A stretch of 64,000 bases of DNA from Nostoc sp. XA010 (GTDB lineage: Bacteria > Cyanobacteriota > Cyanobacteriia > Cyanobacteriales > Nostocaceae), in NCBI RefSeq assembly GCF_020829625.1, contig NZ_JAIVFX010000009.1, positions 62,001-126,000 on the forward strand. Direction: 5' to 3'. How positions within the stretch are numbered: position 1 is the first letter of the stretch; each line of letters opens with the position of its first letter. This document shows, one piece after another, positions 29,360-38,133 of this stretch. Below the pieces are notes generated by a model. That model ran no database searches. It was not told the origin of the DNA and worked only from the letters and a program-made list of their open reading frames with translations. A program made the translations under genes and the position numbers.

Positions 29360-29505
29360 ACTCATCCCCCGGCTTAAAGCCGAGGGATTTCGAGTCATTA
29401 GTCATTGGTCATTAGTCATTAGCACCAATGACTAATGACTAAATATCAGTTTGTTAATTACGTTAGGGTAGCGGGGCGTAGCTTGCTTCTCGCCGGAGAC
29501 AAGTA
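29360..29505. repeat. Hairpin, TCATTAGT-type short repeats and dispersed repeat
   Basis: The spacer between the sensor kinase and phoD (29199-29505). It holds a strong stem (CCCCGGCTT A AAGCCGAGGG, near 29368-29388) like subterminal hairpins of IS200/IS605 elements, then 7-base tandem repeats (TCATTAGTCATTGGTCATTA) with an inverted copy at 29428-29441, and a GC-rich dispersed repeat (GGGGCGTAGCTTGCTTCTCG, about 29472-29491). The hairpin could also end the kinase transcript. Confidence 0.5.
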
Positions 29506-30933
29506 TTACGAATTAGAAATTATCGGCAAGTATATAGTAAAAGTTGCCCCTTTATTTGGTGTGCTGCTGGCGATAATACTGCCTTGATGGGCTTCAATAA
29601 TTCGCTTGGTAATTGCTAACCCCAGACCATTGCCACTACCTTTACGTGCGGGGTCTGTTGTATAAAATTGCTCAAAGATTCGGGGTATATCACCCTCTTT
29701 TATTCCTTTTCCCTGGTCTTGAATTTGGATTATAGCTTGTTTACCTTGGCTGTATGCAGAAATAAATATTTGAGAATTGGCTGGTGAGTGCTTAATCGCA
29801 TTATCCAACAAATTGAGAATCGCTTGTAATAGCCGCTCTGGATCGCCCTGGATAATTAGATTTCCTACGTTCACTTGTGTAGAAATTCCTAGAGTTCGCA
29901 TTCGTGGTTCTAGTGCATTGACAGCGCGGTTAATTAATCCATGCAGCGAGATGGTTTGCTGTTCTAGTTCAGTAACTCCTGCTTCCAAACGTCCTAAATC
30001 CAGCAAGTCATGAATCAATCGTGATAAACGTTTGATTTCGCTTTCGATAGTTTGAAAAAAGCGATCGCGTAATTCTGGTTCTTCAAATGCTCCTGCTTTG
30101 AGTGCGTCTACTGTCACCTGAACGTTACTTATAGGGGTACGTAATTCATGAGAGACATTGGCTAAAAACACTCGTCGCTCTTTGTCTAGGGAAGCTAACC
30201 GCTCACTCATCCGGTTGAGTTCTGCTGCCAATTGATCTAACTCATTGTTCTCATGGATCGTCACCCGATCGCCAAAATGACCGCCACCCAAGCGAATAGC
30301 AAAATTCTGCATTAACTCAATCGGTTTTGAGAGACTGCGAGCAAAACGACTGCTAATTAACGCACACAGCAGAATCGTTACTGCTAGCGTTCCCAAAATA
30401 CTCCAAATTACCCTAGCAAACTGTCGCTGAAGTTGCTCCAAAGTCATAGACATTCGGATTATGCCTAGTAATTGACCGTTACGCTCAATAGGTTTGGTAA
30501 TGTAGAGGCGATCGCTATTTGATAAAACGCCTTTGGCAATTCCTTGCTTTACACGGTTTTGTAGAGCTTCCCGTATTCCCGGAACCTGAGACCAATCTTT
30601 AACTTGGTTGTCTAACTTTGGGTTAGAAGTGGCTAATAAACTGCCTTGTTGACTAAAAACACGTAAGGTTATAGTTTGTGGTGCGCCATACCTTTGTACT
30701 AGCACCTTTACCTGTTTAATATCTTTTTCTTCTAGTGCATCTGCAACACTTTCACTTAACGCACTCGTCCAGTTATCCAAATCTGCTTGTCGCGATCGCA
30801 TGAAGTAATCATGGAACGACCAAAGGATATAACCTGCCATCATTGACGTTCCAAGAGCTGTTAACATGAGGTATGTGCCTAACAGCTTGGCATAAATTGT
30901 ATTTAATTTAATCCCAGGTATCCAGCCTCTCAT
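29506..30933 (-). CDS. Membrane sensor histidine kinase (HAMP-HisKA-HATPase)
   Basis: A 475-residue kinase. A transmembrane helix (about 12-35) and a second (about 175-198) flank an extracytoplasmic sensor region of about 140 residues with dCache/PAS-like features (RVFSQQGSLLATSNPKL, ITKPIERNGQLLGIIRMSM). HAMP follows (about 200-250), then HisKA with H262 in ANVSHELRTPISN, and HATPase with LDNAIKHSP, DQGKGI and GNGLGLAI. It overlaps the response regulator by 4 bp (ATGA), so the two are translationally coupled. The signal is unknown. Closeness to phoD hints at nutrient sensing, but the pair is not an obvious SphS/SphR. Confidence 0.94.
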   Translation of the reverse strand: MRGWIPGIKLNTIYAKLLGTYLMLTALGTSMMAGYILWSFHDYFMRSRQADLDNWTSALSESVADALEEKDIKQVKVLVQRYGAPQTITLRVFSQQGSLLATSNPKLDNQVKDWSQVPGIREALQNRVKQGIAKGVLSNSDRLYITKPIERNGQLLGIIRMSMTLEQLQRQFARVIWSILGTLAVTILLCALISSRFARSLSKPIELMQNFAIRLGGGHFGDRVTIHENNELDQLAAELNRMSERLASLDKERRVFLANVSHELRTPISNVQVTVDALKAGAFEEPELRDRFFQTIESEIKRLSRLIHDLLDLGRLEAGVTELEQQTISLHGLINRAVNALEPRMRTLGISTQVNVGNLIIQGDPERLLQAILNLLDNAIKHSPANSQIFISAYSQGKQAIIQIQDQGKGIKEGDIPRIFEQFYTTDPARKGSGNGLGLAITKRIIEAHQGSIIASSTPNKGATFTIYLPIISNS

Positions 30934-31307
30934 GAAGGCTGCTCCCCAGAACGACGACGTAATACTGCTTTGATGCGTGCTAGTAGTTCGCGGGTGTTGA
31001 ACGGCTTAGTAATATAATCATCTGCACCTGCTTCTAAACCCCAAATTTTATCAATATCCTCATCTTTAGCTGTAAGCATGACGATAGGTACATTGGAAAA
31101 TGCTCGAATCCGCCAGCAAACTTCCATACCATCAACTTCTGGTAACATTAAGTCAAGCAAAATTACATCTGGTACTTGCTTGTGAAACTGTTTGATTGCA
31201 CTATGTCCATCGGCGGCTGTAGTCACCGTGTAACCTTCTTTTTGTAGCGTATAACTGAGACTGTCGCAAAGAGCCGCTTCATCATCTACAAGTAATACGT
31301 GTGGCAT
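30930..31307 (-). CDS. Response regulator, receiver domain only
   Basis: A 125-residue CheY-like receiver: acidic pocket DDE at 8-10, phosphoacceptor D52 in ILLDLMLPEVDG, MLTAKD with the conserved Thr, and Lys in TKPFN. The sequence is of the OmpR type up to the linker (ELLARIKAVLRRR), then stops after SGEQPS with no winged-helix DNA-binding domain. The start is supported by the N-terminal PHVLLVDDE. The overlap with the kinase gene makes a clean two-gene unit. Output must go through another protein, or the gene is a truncated OmpR-type regulator that was kept. Confidence 0.93.
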   Translation of the reverse strand: MPHVLLVDDEAALCDSLSYTLQKEGYTVTTAADGHSAIKQFHKQVPDVILLDLMLPEVDGMEVCWRIRAFSNVPIVMLTAKDEDIDKIWGLEAGADDYITKPFNTRELLARIKAVLRRRSGEQPS

Positions 31308-31655
31308 TGTTCATTCTAAATTAACGTTAGCTTTTTATAATTATATTTTGTATGAATAGATAGATTTTTGAAGATGGAATGCAATACAGATTTTTAAGTT
31401 TCTTCTCTTCGGTTCAGTGCTGATTACTTTGAGCCAATAGTTGAGCCTACCCCAATATAATACTCAATGGTGTACCAAATTCATAGGATACCATTGAAAA
31501 AAAGCGTAACTTCAATTCGCTAAGTTCCTTTTCTTAAGCTAAAGTCTGTTGAATAGCTTCTGCTTGCTGGCGCTTCACGAATTGCTGATAAACTGCCGGT
31601 TCGGGTTTGGGATTACGCATCGCAATCGCGATCGCCAGATATTAGCCTTGCTTGT
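31308..31655. other. Spacer with a short coding-like fragment on the minus strand
   Basis: 348 bp. The minus strand from about 31638 to 31534 encodes a plausible C-terminus (MRNPKPEPAVYQQFVKRQ then QAEAIQQTLA, stop), but no gene body precedes it. I see it as the tail of a lost gene of unknown family. The rest is AT-rich and serves as upstream region of the receiver gene. Confidence 0.35.
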
Positions 31656-31937
31656 ATGCTGACATTTTTATTCACAGGCTATTCTCCTGTCGATCGCGCA
31701 CGAAAAGCTCTGTTATGGGCATTAGGATTGACTGGTGCTTTATTAATACCTTTAACTGTGAGCTTTACTCGATTAGTTAGACAAGCAGAACTCGAAACCC
31801 ATTTTATAAAAGCACTCCTGAACCGAACTGTAACTTTTGGGCGTTTGGAACTACTGAAAACTGATACTAATTGGCTGAGTAATCCGCCTCAAGTTCGCTT
31901 GAGCGTTAGCGCACAAGAACCTGTAACATCAAAATAA
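31656..31937 (+). pseudogene. C-terminal fragment of a DUF389 membrane protein
   Basis: 93 codons match the end of DUF389/TIGR00341 proteins: a last transmembrane helix (LLWALGLTGALLIPLTVSF), then RLVRQAEL, NRTVTFGRLELL and WLSNPPQVRLSV. Full-length proteins have several more helices upstream, and none are found here. It is a 5'-deleted remnant rather than a real small gene. Confidence 0.65.
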
Positions 31938-32286
31938 GTAAGTCTTTTAAAAGCGTTTCTCGAAAAAGAAATCGGGCAACATTTTCTCTGATTTTGAAGT
32001 TAGTCAGGTAAAAGAAGTCAGAGGAGAAAAATCAGATTCCCCTCTCAAATAAAATAGATATCGCCGAATTTAAATATGCGTTATTCAAAACTCTTGCATA
32101 GACGAAGTAATACTACTTCTGTAAATTCATTTTCACTCCTATGTCTAATATCTAAAATCCTATTATCTTACCTTAAAATAAATTTTTCATCCGATTTATA
32201 GATAGGAAAAACTAACTGAAGGTGGAGTTAAATATCAGGATTTTTTTATATACTTTTTAAAAATGACTAATTAAACAAGTAAAATC
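31938..32286. other. AT-rich spacer before the MscS gene
   Basis: 349 bp without coding potential that I can support. It probably carries the MscS promoter. A GAAGGTGGAG stretch at 32218 is too far from the start codon to act as a ribosome site. Confidence 0.4.
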
Positions 32287-33294
32287 ATGAATGCAGATAT
32301 ATCCGCACTCTGGGACAGAATCCAGGGAATGATTAACGGATTCATTGTCCTACTGCCGAATATCGTGCTGGCATTGATTGTCTTTGCAATCTTCTTCGTG
32401 GTGGCTAGAGCGATTAAGAGAGTAGTTAAACGATTGACTCGTGATCGCCACCAAGCTCGGAATCTAGGACTAGTACTGGGACGCTTGGCGCAAGGTACAA
32501 TACTGTTAATCGGGCTATTTGTTGCTTTATCGATTGTAATACCAACATTCCGAGCCGGAGATTTGATACAACTACTGGGGATTAGCGGCGTAGCGATCGG
32601 TTTTGCCTTTCGTGACATTCTGCAAAACTTCTTGGCTGGAATTCTGATTCTCTTGACAGAGCCGTTCCAAATCAATGACCAAATAGTTTTTAAAGATTTT
32701 GAGGGAACTGTAGAAAATATTGAGACACGAGCGACAACAATTAGAACTTACGATGGTCGTCGCATTGTGATTCCTAACTCAGAATTGTTCACTAATTCGG
32801 TAACTGTAAACACTGCCTTTGAAAGTCGGCGACTACAGTATGATGTCGGTATTGGTTACGGCGATGATATAGACCGAGCTAAGGTGTTAATGCTTGAAGC
32901 ATTGCATAGTGTGCCGGAAATACTCAAAGATCCTGCTCCTGATGTGCTGCTCATGGAACTTGCTGAAAGTACCGTTAATATCCGCGTTCGTTGGTGGATC
33001 AACCCGCCACGACGTGCAGATGACCTCGCCTCACGGGACAAGGTGCTTTCTACAATTAAGAAAACGTTAGTTGAAAATGGCATCGATTTACCCTTTCCCA
33101 CACAGCAAATTTTATTCCATGACCAGACAGAACAGATAGATGGCGATCGCTCCCGTCAGCGTGAAGGTTGGCCATCTGGTAAAGGCAAAGTACCAAAACC
33201 CCGCAACATTGGTGATTCACTCAGGTTACTTGCTCAAGAGCGCTCCTCACGAGATGAAAACGGTAAGGTAGATGCTCAAATCAACGAACAATGA
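32287..33294 (+). CDS. MscS-type mechanosensitive ion channel
   Basis: A 335-residue small-conductance mechanosensitive channel. TM1 (about 20-42, VLLPNIVLALIVFAIFFVVA) is followed by TM2 (about 65-88) and pore helix TM3 (about 95-125), with the glycine/alanine-rich LLGISGVAIGFAFRDILQNF. Then comes the beta domain with PFQINDQI, FEGTVENIETRATTIRTYDG and RIVIPNSELF, and an alpha/beta cage ending with PFPTQQILFH. A hydrophilic tail of about 60 residues follows. It releases solutes at hypo-osmotic shock from the inner membrane. No partner genes are adjacent. Confidence 0.95.
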   Translation: MNADISALWDRIQGMINGFIVLLPNIVLALIVFAIFFVVARAIKRVVKRLTRDRHQARNLGLVLGRLAQGTILLIGLFVALSIVIPTFRAGDLIQLLGISGVAIGFAFRDILQNFLAGILILLTEPFQINDQIVFKDFEGTVENIETRATTIRTYDGRRIVIPNSELFTNSVTVNTAFESRRLQYDVGIGYGDDIDRAKVLMLEALHSVPEILKDPAPDVLLMELAESTVNIRVRWWINPPRRADDLASRDKVLSTIKKTLVENGIDLPFPTQQILFHDQTEQIDGDRSRQREGWPSGKGKVPKPRNIGDSLRLLAQERSSRDENGKVDAQINEQ

Positions 33295-33376
33295 GATTAG
33301 AAGTTGTCTTTAAATTTTATTTTTCCAGAGTTATGTAGAAGATTGATCTGTCACAGCGATCGCGTCTTTCAAAAGT

Positions 33377-33880
33377 TTACTGCTTGTGAGCGGACAGCGC
33401 CTTGCGGTAAACGATTTTGTCACTGCCCGCTTGATAGAAGTCGCGTATCCGTGCTTCCTCCTCATAACCGCACTTGCGGTAGAAAGCTCGCGTGCGCTTG
33501 AAGTCCGGTGTACCCGAAGTTTCCACCAGCAGCACACGCCCACCCCGTGCCATCAATGTTTGCTCAACGTAGCGTAGCAGAATCGTACCACGTCCTTGTC
33601 CTTGGCGGTCGGGTTGGATAGCAATCAACTGTAGATTCCACGTCTGATCAGTCATCCGTTCCATCTCACAGTAAGCGACCCCCACCGCCCCGTTGTCATC
33701 GTCGGTAATCCAAAAGCGTTCGGCTTTGCCGTCTGGTAGAGAATCGCTGTCGCTGCTACCACCGAAGTAATTGGACAGCATTTCGCCAAGCTCCTCAAGT
33801 TGGTTCGCTTGGAACAGTCCGGTTGTATGGGCTAAAGCAATCAGTGCGGTTGTGTCATCGGGTATGGTCGGTCGAATCAT
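33377..33880 (-). CDS. GNAT-family N-acetyltransferase
   Basis: A 167-residue GNAT acetyltransferase. Motif A is visible (LQLIAIQPDRQGQGRGTILL) with the Q-x-x-G-x-G acetyl-CoA loop, as is motif B (FYRKCGYEEEARI). It is read leftward from ATG 33880, divergent from the TetR gene at 34019. Between them is a long palindromic operator, so the TetR protein probably controls it. The substrate is unknown; acetylation of a small amine or antibiotic-like compound fits a TetR-linked gene. Confidence 0.9.
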   Translation of the reverse strand: MIRPTIPDDTTALIALAHTTGLFQANQLEELGEMLSNYFGGSSDSDSLPDGKAERFWITDDDNGAVGVAYCEMERMTDQTWNLQLIAIQPDRQGQGRGTILLRYVEQTLMARGGRVLLVETSGTPDFKRTRAFYRKCGYEEEARIRDFYQAGSDKIVYRKALSAHKQ

Positions 33881-33923
33881 CGCAAATTCCGTGTGTGTAA
33901 AATAGGTTAGTCTCTAAAGTAAA

Positions 33924-33972
33924 TATCACAACAGTTGTTATGTTTTAAAGCAACATAACAACTGTTGTGATA
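33924..33972. promoter_or_regulatory. Double palindromic operator between the GNAT and TetR genes
   Basis: A perfect inverted repeat with 21-bp arms (33924-33944 and 33952-33972) and a 7-base centre. Each arm itself contains a small palindrome, ACAACAGTTGT (28-38 of the 339xx block) and ACAACTGTTGT (33958-33968). The two sites are 30 bp centre to centre, close to three DNA turns. They lie about 45 bp from each of the two divergent start codons. This is what a pair of TetR dimer sites would look like. Confidence 0.75.
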
Positions 33973-34018
33973 AGATGTCAAGATACTTGTTTCATGTTGC
34001 TGTAAACCGAGGAGAGCT

Positions 34019-34624
34019 ATGAGTTATGACGATCGCCGTATTGAAGTCGCTAAAGCGGCATGGCGGGTGATTGTCCGTGAAGGATTGGATCGTGCCAGTA
34101 TGCGGGCGATCGCGCAAGAACTTGGCTCTTCGACCGGGGTTGTTACCCATTACTTTCGAGACAAAGAAGAACTTACCCTATTTGCCCTGGAACAGGTGTT
34201 TGAAAACGTCCTACAGGATATGAAAACCTGTGCCGAGGGACGACAAGGAATTGACAGACTAGCACAGATGATTTTTGTGGCTCTACCTCTGGAGGACATT
34301 GACAAAGCTGATTGGAAGGTTTGGGTGGCATTTTTGGGCTATTCTATCGGGCGCGATTGCCTTATTCAGGAACACCGAAAACGCTATGACTTTTTACGGC
34401 AGATTATTTGTCAAGAGTTAGCTGACTTACAAAAAGCCTTGCTGATTCGAGCCGATCTTGATTTAACCCTCGAAGCCAATGCACTCATTGCCCTAGTGGA
34501 TGGTATTGGCACTGGTGTTGTCATTTGTCCTGAGCAGTTCTCCGCAGATCAACAAAAATATCTTGTGCGGCGACATATCAATGCTTTACTGACACACCGA
34601 CATGCAGATACTATCGAACGATAA
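34019..34624 (+). CDS. TetR-family transcriptional regulator
   Basis: A 201-residue TetR/AcrR-type repressor. The N-terminal helix-turn-helix is clear (VIVREGLDRASMRAIAQELG, then SSTGVVTHYFRDKEELTLFA, about residues 18-58), with a BetI-like pattern. The C-terminal ligand domain is all-helical. The start is supported by GAGGAG before ATG 34019. It lies divergent from the GNAT gene and upstream of the convergent RND pump operon. The palindrome at 33924-33972 is the likely own operator. The ligand is unknown; an exported drug-like compound is possible. Confidence 0.93.
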   Translation: MSYDDRRIEVAKAAWRVIVREGLDRASMRAIAQELGSSTGVVTHYFRDKEELTLFALEQVFENVLQDMKTCAEGRQGIDRLAQMIFVALPLEDIDKADWKVWVAFLGYSIGRDCLIQEHRKRYDFLRQIICQELADLQKALLIRADLDLTLEANALIALVDGIGTGVVICPEQFSADQQKYLVRRHINALLTHRHADTIER

Positions 34625-34819
34625 CGCTCTTCCATCACTCTCATAAAACAATAATCGAAGCAGAAAGCTGAAACTATGACCCAATCAAGGTTTGAGGCTT
34701 TATTTTCTAATAGAAATTCAAAAATATAGCTAAAACTTGGAAACCGAAGTCTCGTAAGCCTTACAGCGATTACTTTCTCCAAGACTGATGGAAGAGGGTT
34801 AGGTTCTAAAAGATGATTA

Positions 34820-37800
34820 TCAGTTAGTAGCTAGTTTGTCCGGCTTTTTTGCAGTTGGCGATCGCGCCGATTTACGTCCAGAAAGATCGTACAGTAAACC
34901 CATAAGTGCGGGTACGACAGTAGGAGTCAAAATCGTAGAAAAAGCCAGACCACCTGTTAAGACAATACCTAACCCCTGATATAACTCTGAACCCTGTCCC
35001 GGTAAAACTGCTAGCGGTAACATCCCCAACACACTAGTTCCAGCAGACATGAAAATCGCCCGTAAGCGATCGCTTGTCGCATTATATAAGGATGCATCAA
35101 AATCTTCACCTGCTTGCTGGAGTTGCAAGGCGCGATCGACTAGCAAAATGGCGTTGTTAACAACCACACCTGTAAGGATCACAAATCCCAAGGCTGTAAT
35201 CATATCCAATGCCACATTCATTCCCGGAATCAGGTTAGCAATAACTAAGCTCAATAGTGCGCCACTCATACCCATCGGCACTGTTGCCATAATCACCACT
35301 GGGTAAAGGAATGAGCGATACAACGCCACCAGTAACAAGTAAGTAATCAAAATCGAAAATGCAAAGGCAGCAGCTAATTGACCAACAGTTGTTGCTAACT
35401 GATCTGCTGAACCTGACAGTTCTAGCCGATAGCCTGTTGGTAAACTGGCACGCAAAGGATTCAGAATTTCTTCTTCGGTACGTTCTACCAGCGTAGCAAG
35501 AGGGGCATCGGGTGCAAGGGAAACAGTAAGACTAATTGAGCGCTCTAAATCAACGTGGTTAATGGCATCGGCTCCCGTTGTTTCCACGACTTCGGCAATA
35601 TCCCCCAGTTGTACTTGTCGCCCTTGTGCATATAGAGGTAATTGGCGCAGTTGCTCTGGGGTTTCCACAGCAGTATTTTGCAGTTCCACTGAGACATCTA
35701 ATTCTTCTTTGCCATCAATGTAATCGGAGGCAACTTTACCACCCAATGCTGCTTCTACCATCGAACCAATTTCCGCTTCCGAAAGTCCTACTTCGGCGAT
35801 GCGTTCGCGGTTGGGAATTACTTGTAATTCTCCTGCACCCAATACAAAGTTTGAGCGCACATTCTGAACCCCTGGAAGCGATCGCAATTTGCCGGTAATT
35901 TGCTTTTCTAAATCACCAATCTGATTTAAATCAGCCCCAACAATATCCACTTCAAATTCTTTACCCGGATCGCGGAATATAGAAATCCGCGTGGGGATTA
36001 CAAAGCGGTATCCAGCAAAGTTACTGCTTTGGGCGCGTAACCGATCTACCATATCAGCGAGTCCTGTAGTCGTGGCAAATTCTGGTTTTAAAATAGTTGA
36101 AATACCTCGCAGTGCCCCTGGACGGTCAACATACATGATGCGCTCAACTTCTGGTTGCGATCGCAGAAATTTTTGCACAGGTTCAGATTGCCGAATCGCT
36201 TCTGGGATACTGGTTCCCGGTAACGGTTCTGCCCGCAATACAACTAAGTTACGATTTCCTTCGGGTAGATAATCGGCAGGTGGTAAGAGAAAAATACTAG
36301 TCACTAATAAAACAATCGGAATCGACAGCACAATTAACCGGCGACCAATACGCTTACGTCCCAATGACCAACTAACAGTAGCGGCGAGAAAGTTTTCCAG
36401 TTTGCTTTGAAAATGACGAAACACCGCAGAGGTTTTAGCTATCATTCGCTCAAACCAATTACCGCCCCGATATTCACCACCCTGCATCATTTGCATGGCT
36501 TCCGATTGTTTGAGGAACAATCCCGATAACATTGGGACTAAAGTTAATGCCGCAAACAGCGAGAATAGAGAAGAGGCAGAAAGAGCGATCGCCATATCAG
36601 CGTAGAGTTGCCCGGCTTCACCTGTCACCATTAACAATGGTACAAAGACCACTACATTGGTTAAAGTGGAACCAAGCATTGCGCCCCAAACTTCCTGAGT
36701 ACCTTCAATGGCTGCTCGCATGGCACTTTTTCCTTGCTGCATGTGGGTGAAAACATTCTCAATCACAACGATCGAGTTATCTACAACCATACCCACAGAA
36801 AATGCTAGTCCTGCTAAACTGATGATGTTCAATGTGCGTCCCAATGCAGACATGACAATGAACACAATAATTGTACCGATAGGAATGGTGATTGCAACTA
36901 CAGCAACAGTTCGCATTGAGCCAAGAAATAGAACTAAGACGATAGTTGCTAGTAATGCTCCACTGATTAAGTTATCTCGAACGAACGTTACCGATTGATT
37001 GATGTACTGACTCTCGTCATAGTTATAAACAAAGCGAATACCTTGGTTTTGCCGATCAAATTCAGTTTGCAGTGCAGCAATTTCCGCCCGGATGCCTTTA
37101 GCCACCTCTGGGACATTCGCCCCAATTTGCCGAATTACACCGACTGCTACCCCAGGTTTGCCGTTGAACACCAACGCGCTATCTTGGGGTTTGCGTCCCA
37201 TCTGTACTTTTGCTACATCTCGCAAGTAAACTGTGCCTGATTGGTCGCGTCGTAGGACAAAGCCTTCAATTTGCGATAAATCTTGCGATCTGCTAATTGT
37301 GCGGACTCGATATTCCCGTCGTCCGAGAATTAATGGCCCACCCCGAATATCGCGGTTGTTTTCTTGAAGAACTCGTACTACATCGCCAATTGCGAGGTTG
37401 CGATCGCTTAATGCTTTCGGATCAACCTTCACCTCGACTTCTCGTTCTTGTCCACCCACTAACAAAAATTGTCCAGTTCCCTCGACTCGGCGCAAACGGG
37501 GAATCACCACTTCGTCTGCTAAGTCCCGATAACGGTCTGCATCTGGTTGAAATCCTTCTTTGGTATCAAAGGGAATCCACATCATCGGTGAACTGTTACC
37601 ACCCACCAGTTCTACATTCGATTCCTGCGCTTCTGGAGGCAAGCTTTCCACCTGTTGCAAGCGGTTGAGAACATCTATCATCCGCTCTTTGGCGTTGGCA
37701 TCCTGAGCAAATTCTAAGGTAATGCTGCTGCGTCCAGCACGGGAAGTACTGCTAATTTCTTGGACACCTAGCACCTCTTGCATCTGTTCTTCGATGGGGC

Positions 37801-37993
37801 GGGTAATTAGGTCTTCTACTTCTGTTGGCCCTGCGCCCGGATAGGTGGTTGTGATCGTAATTTCAGGGCGATCGCCTCCTGGTTGCAATTCTAAGGGTAA
37901 CTTTAGTAGCGAGAACACCCCGAACATTGCTAGCAAGCAAAACAAAACAAAAGTTCCATGTCGCCAACGAACTGCGGTTTCAATAAAATTCAT
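34820..37993 (-). CDS. RND efflux pump permease (HAE/AcrB-like)
   Basis: A 1057-residue inner-membrane RND transporter. Helix TM1 (FVLFCLLAMFGVFSLLKL) and the porter-domain start (YPGAGPTEVEDLITRPIEEQ) are typical. The proton-relay helix reads GMVVDNSIVVIEN (one Asp, where AcrB has two), and the matching helix in the second half GVVVNNAILLVD. The length is normal and two internal repeats are present. It pumps amphiphilic compounds with the adaptor encoded at 38134-39483 (same strand, upstream, 140 bp apart). No TolC-type outer-membrane gene is nearby. The two-component pair at 40470-42592 and the TetR gene are candidates for its control. Confidence 0.95.
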   Translation of the reverse strand: MNFIETAVRWRHGTFVLFCLLAMFGVFSLLKLPLELQPGGDRPEITITTTYPGAGPTEVEDLITRPIEEQMQEVLGVQEISSTSRAGRSSITLEFAQDANAKERMIDVLNRLQQVESLPPEAQESNVELVGGNSSPMMWIPFDTKEGFQPDADRYRDLADEVVIPRLRRVEGTGQFLLVGGQEREVEVKVDPKALSDRNLAIGDVVRVLQENNRDIRGGPLILGRREYRVRTISRSQDLSQIEGFVLRRDQSGTVYLRDVAKVQMGRKPQDSALVFNGKPGVAVGVIRQIGANVPEVAKGIRAEIAALQTEFDRQNQGIRFVYNYDESQYINQSVTFVRDNLISGALLATIVLVLFLGSMRTVAVVAITIPIGTIIVFIVMSALGRTLNIISLAGLAFSVGMVVDNSIVVIENVFTHMQQGKSAMRAAIEGTQEVWGAMLGSTLTNVVVFVPLLMVTGEAGQLYADMAIALSASSLFSLFAALTLVPMLSGLFLKQSEAMQMMQGGEYRGGNWFERMIAKTSAVFRHFQSKLENFLAATVSWSLGRKRIGRRLIVLSIPIVLLVTSIFLLPPADYLPEGNRNLVVLRAEPLPGTSIPEAIRQSEPVQKFLRSQPEVERIMYVDRPGALRGISTILKPEFATTTGLADMVDRLRAQSSNFAGYRFVIPTRISIFRDPGKEFEVDIVGADLNQIGDLEKQITGKLRSLPGVQNVRSNFVLGAGELQVIPNRERIAEVGLSEAEIGSMVEAALGGKVASDYIDGKEELDVSVELQNTAVETPEQLRQLPLYAQGRQVQLGDIAEVVETTGADAINHVDLERSISLTVSLAPDAPLATLVERTEEEILNPLRASLPTGYRLELSGSADQLATTVGQLAAAFAFSILITYLLLVALYRSFLYPVVIMATVPMGMSGALLSLVIANLIPGMNVALDMITALGFVILTGVVVNNAILLVDRALQLQQAGEDFDASLYNATSDRLRAIFMSAGTSVLGMLPLAVLPGQGSELYQGLGIVLTGGLAFSTILTPTVVPALMGLLYDLSGRKSARSPTAKKPDKLATN

Positions 37994-38133
37994 ATTAATT
38001 AGTAATTCAGAAAGTCATATTTAAACTGGGTTTCCAGTCTTTTAAAGAAGGAAAGTTAAAGGAGAAAGAGACGATTCTTCCTCTTTAACCGACTTCTGCA
38101 AGAAGTCTATGGAAGTGTGGTACAACCTATGTT

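Noticed and set aside
36532..37668. Several plus-strand frames inside the RND permease
   Set aside because: Antisense shadows of a clear long gene.
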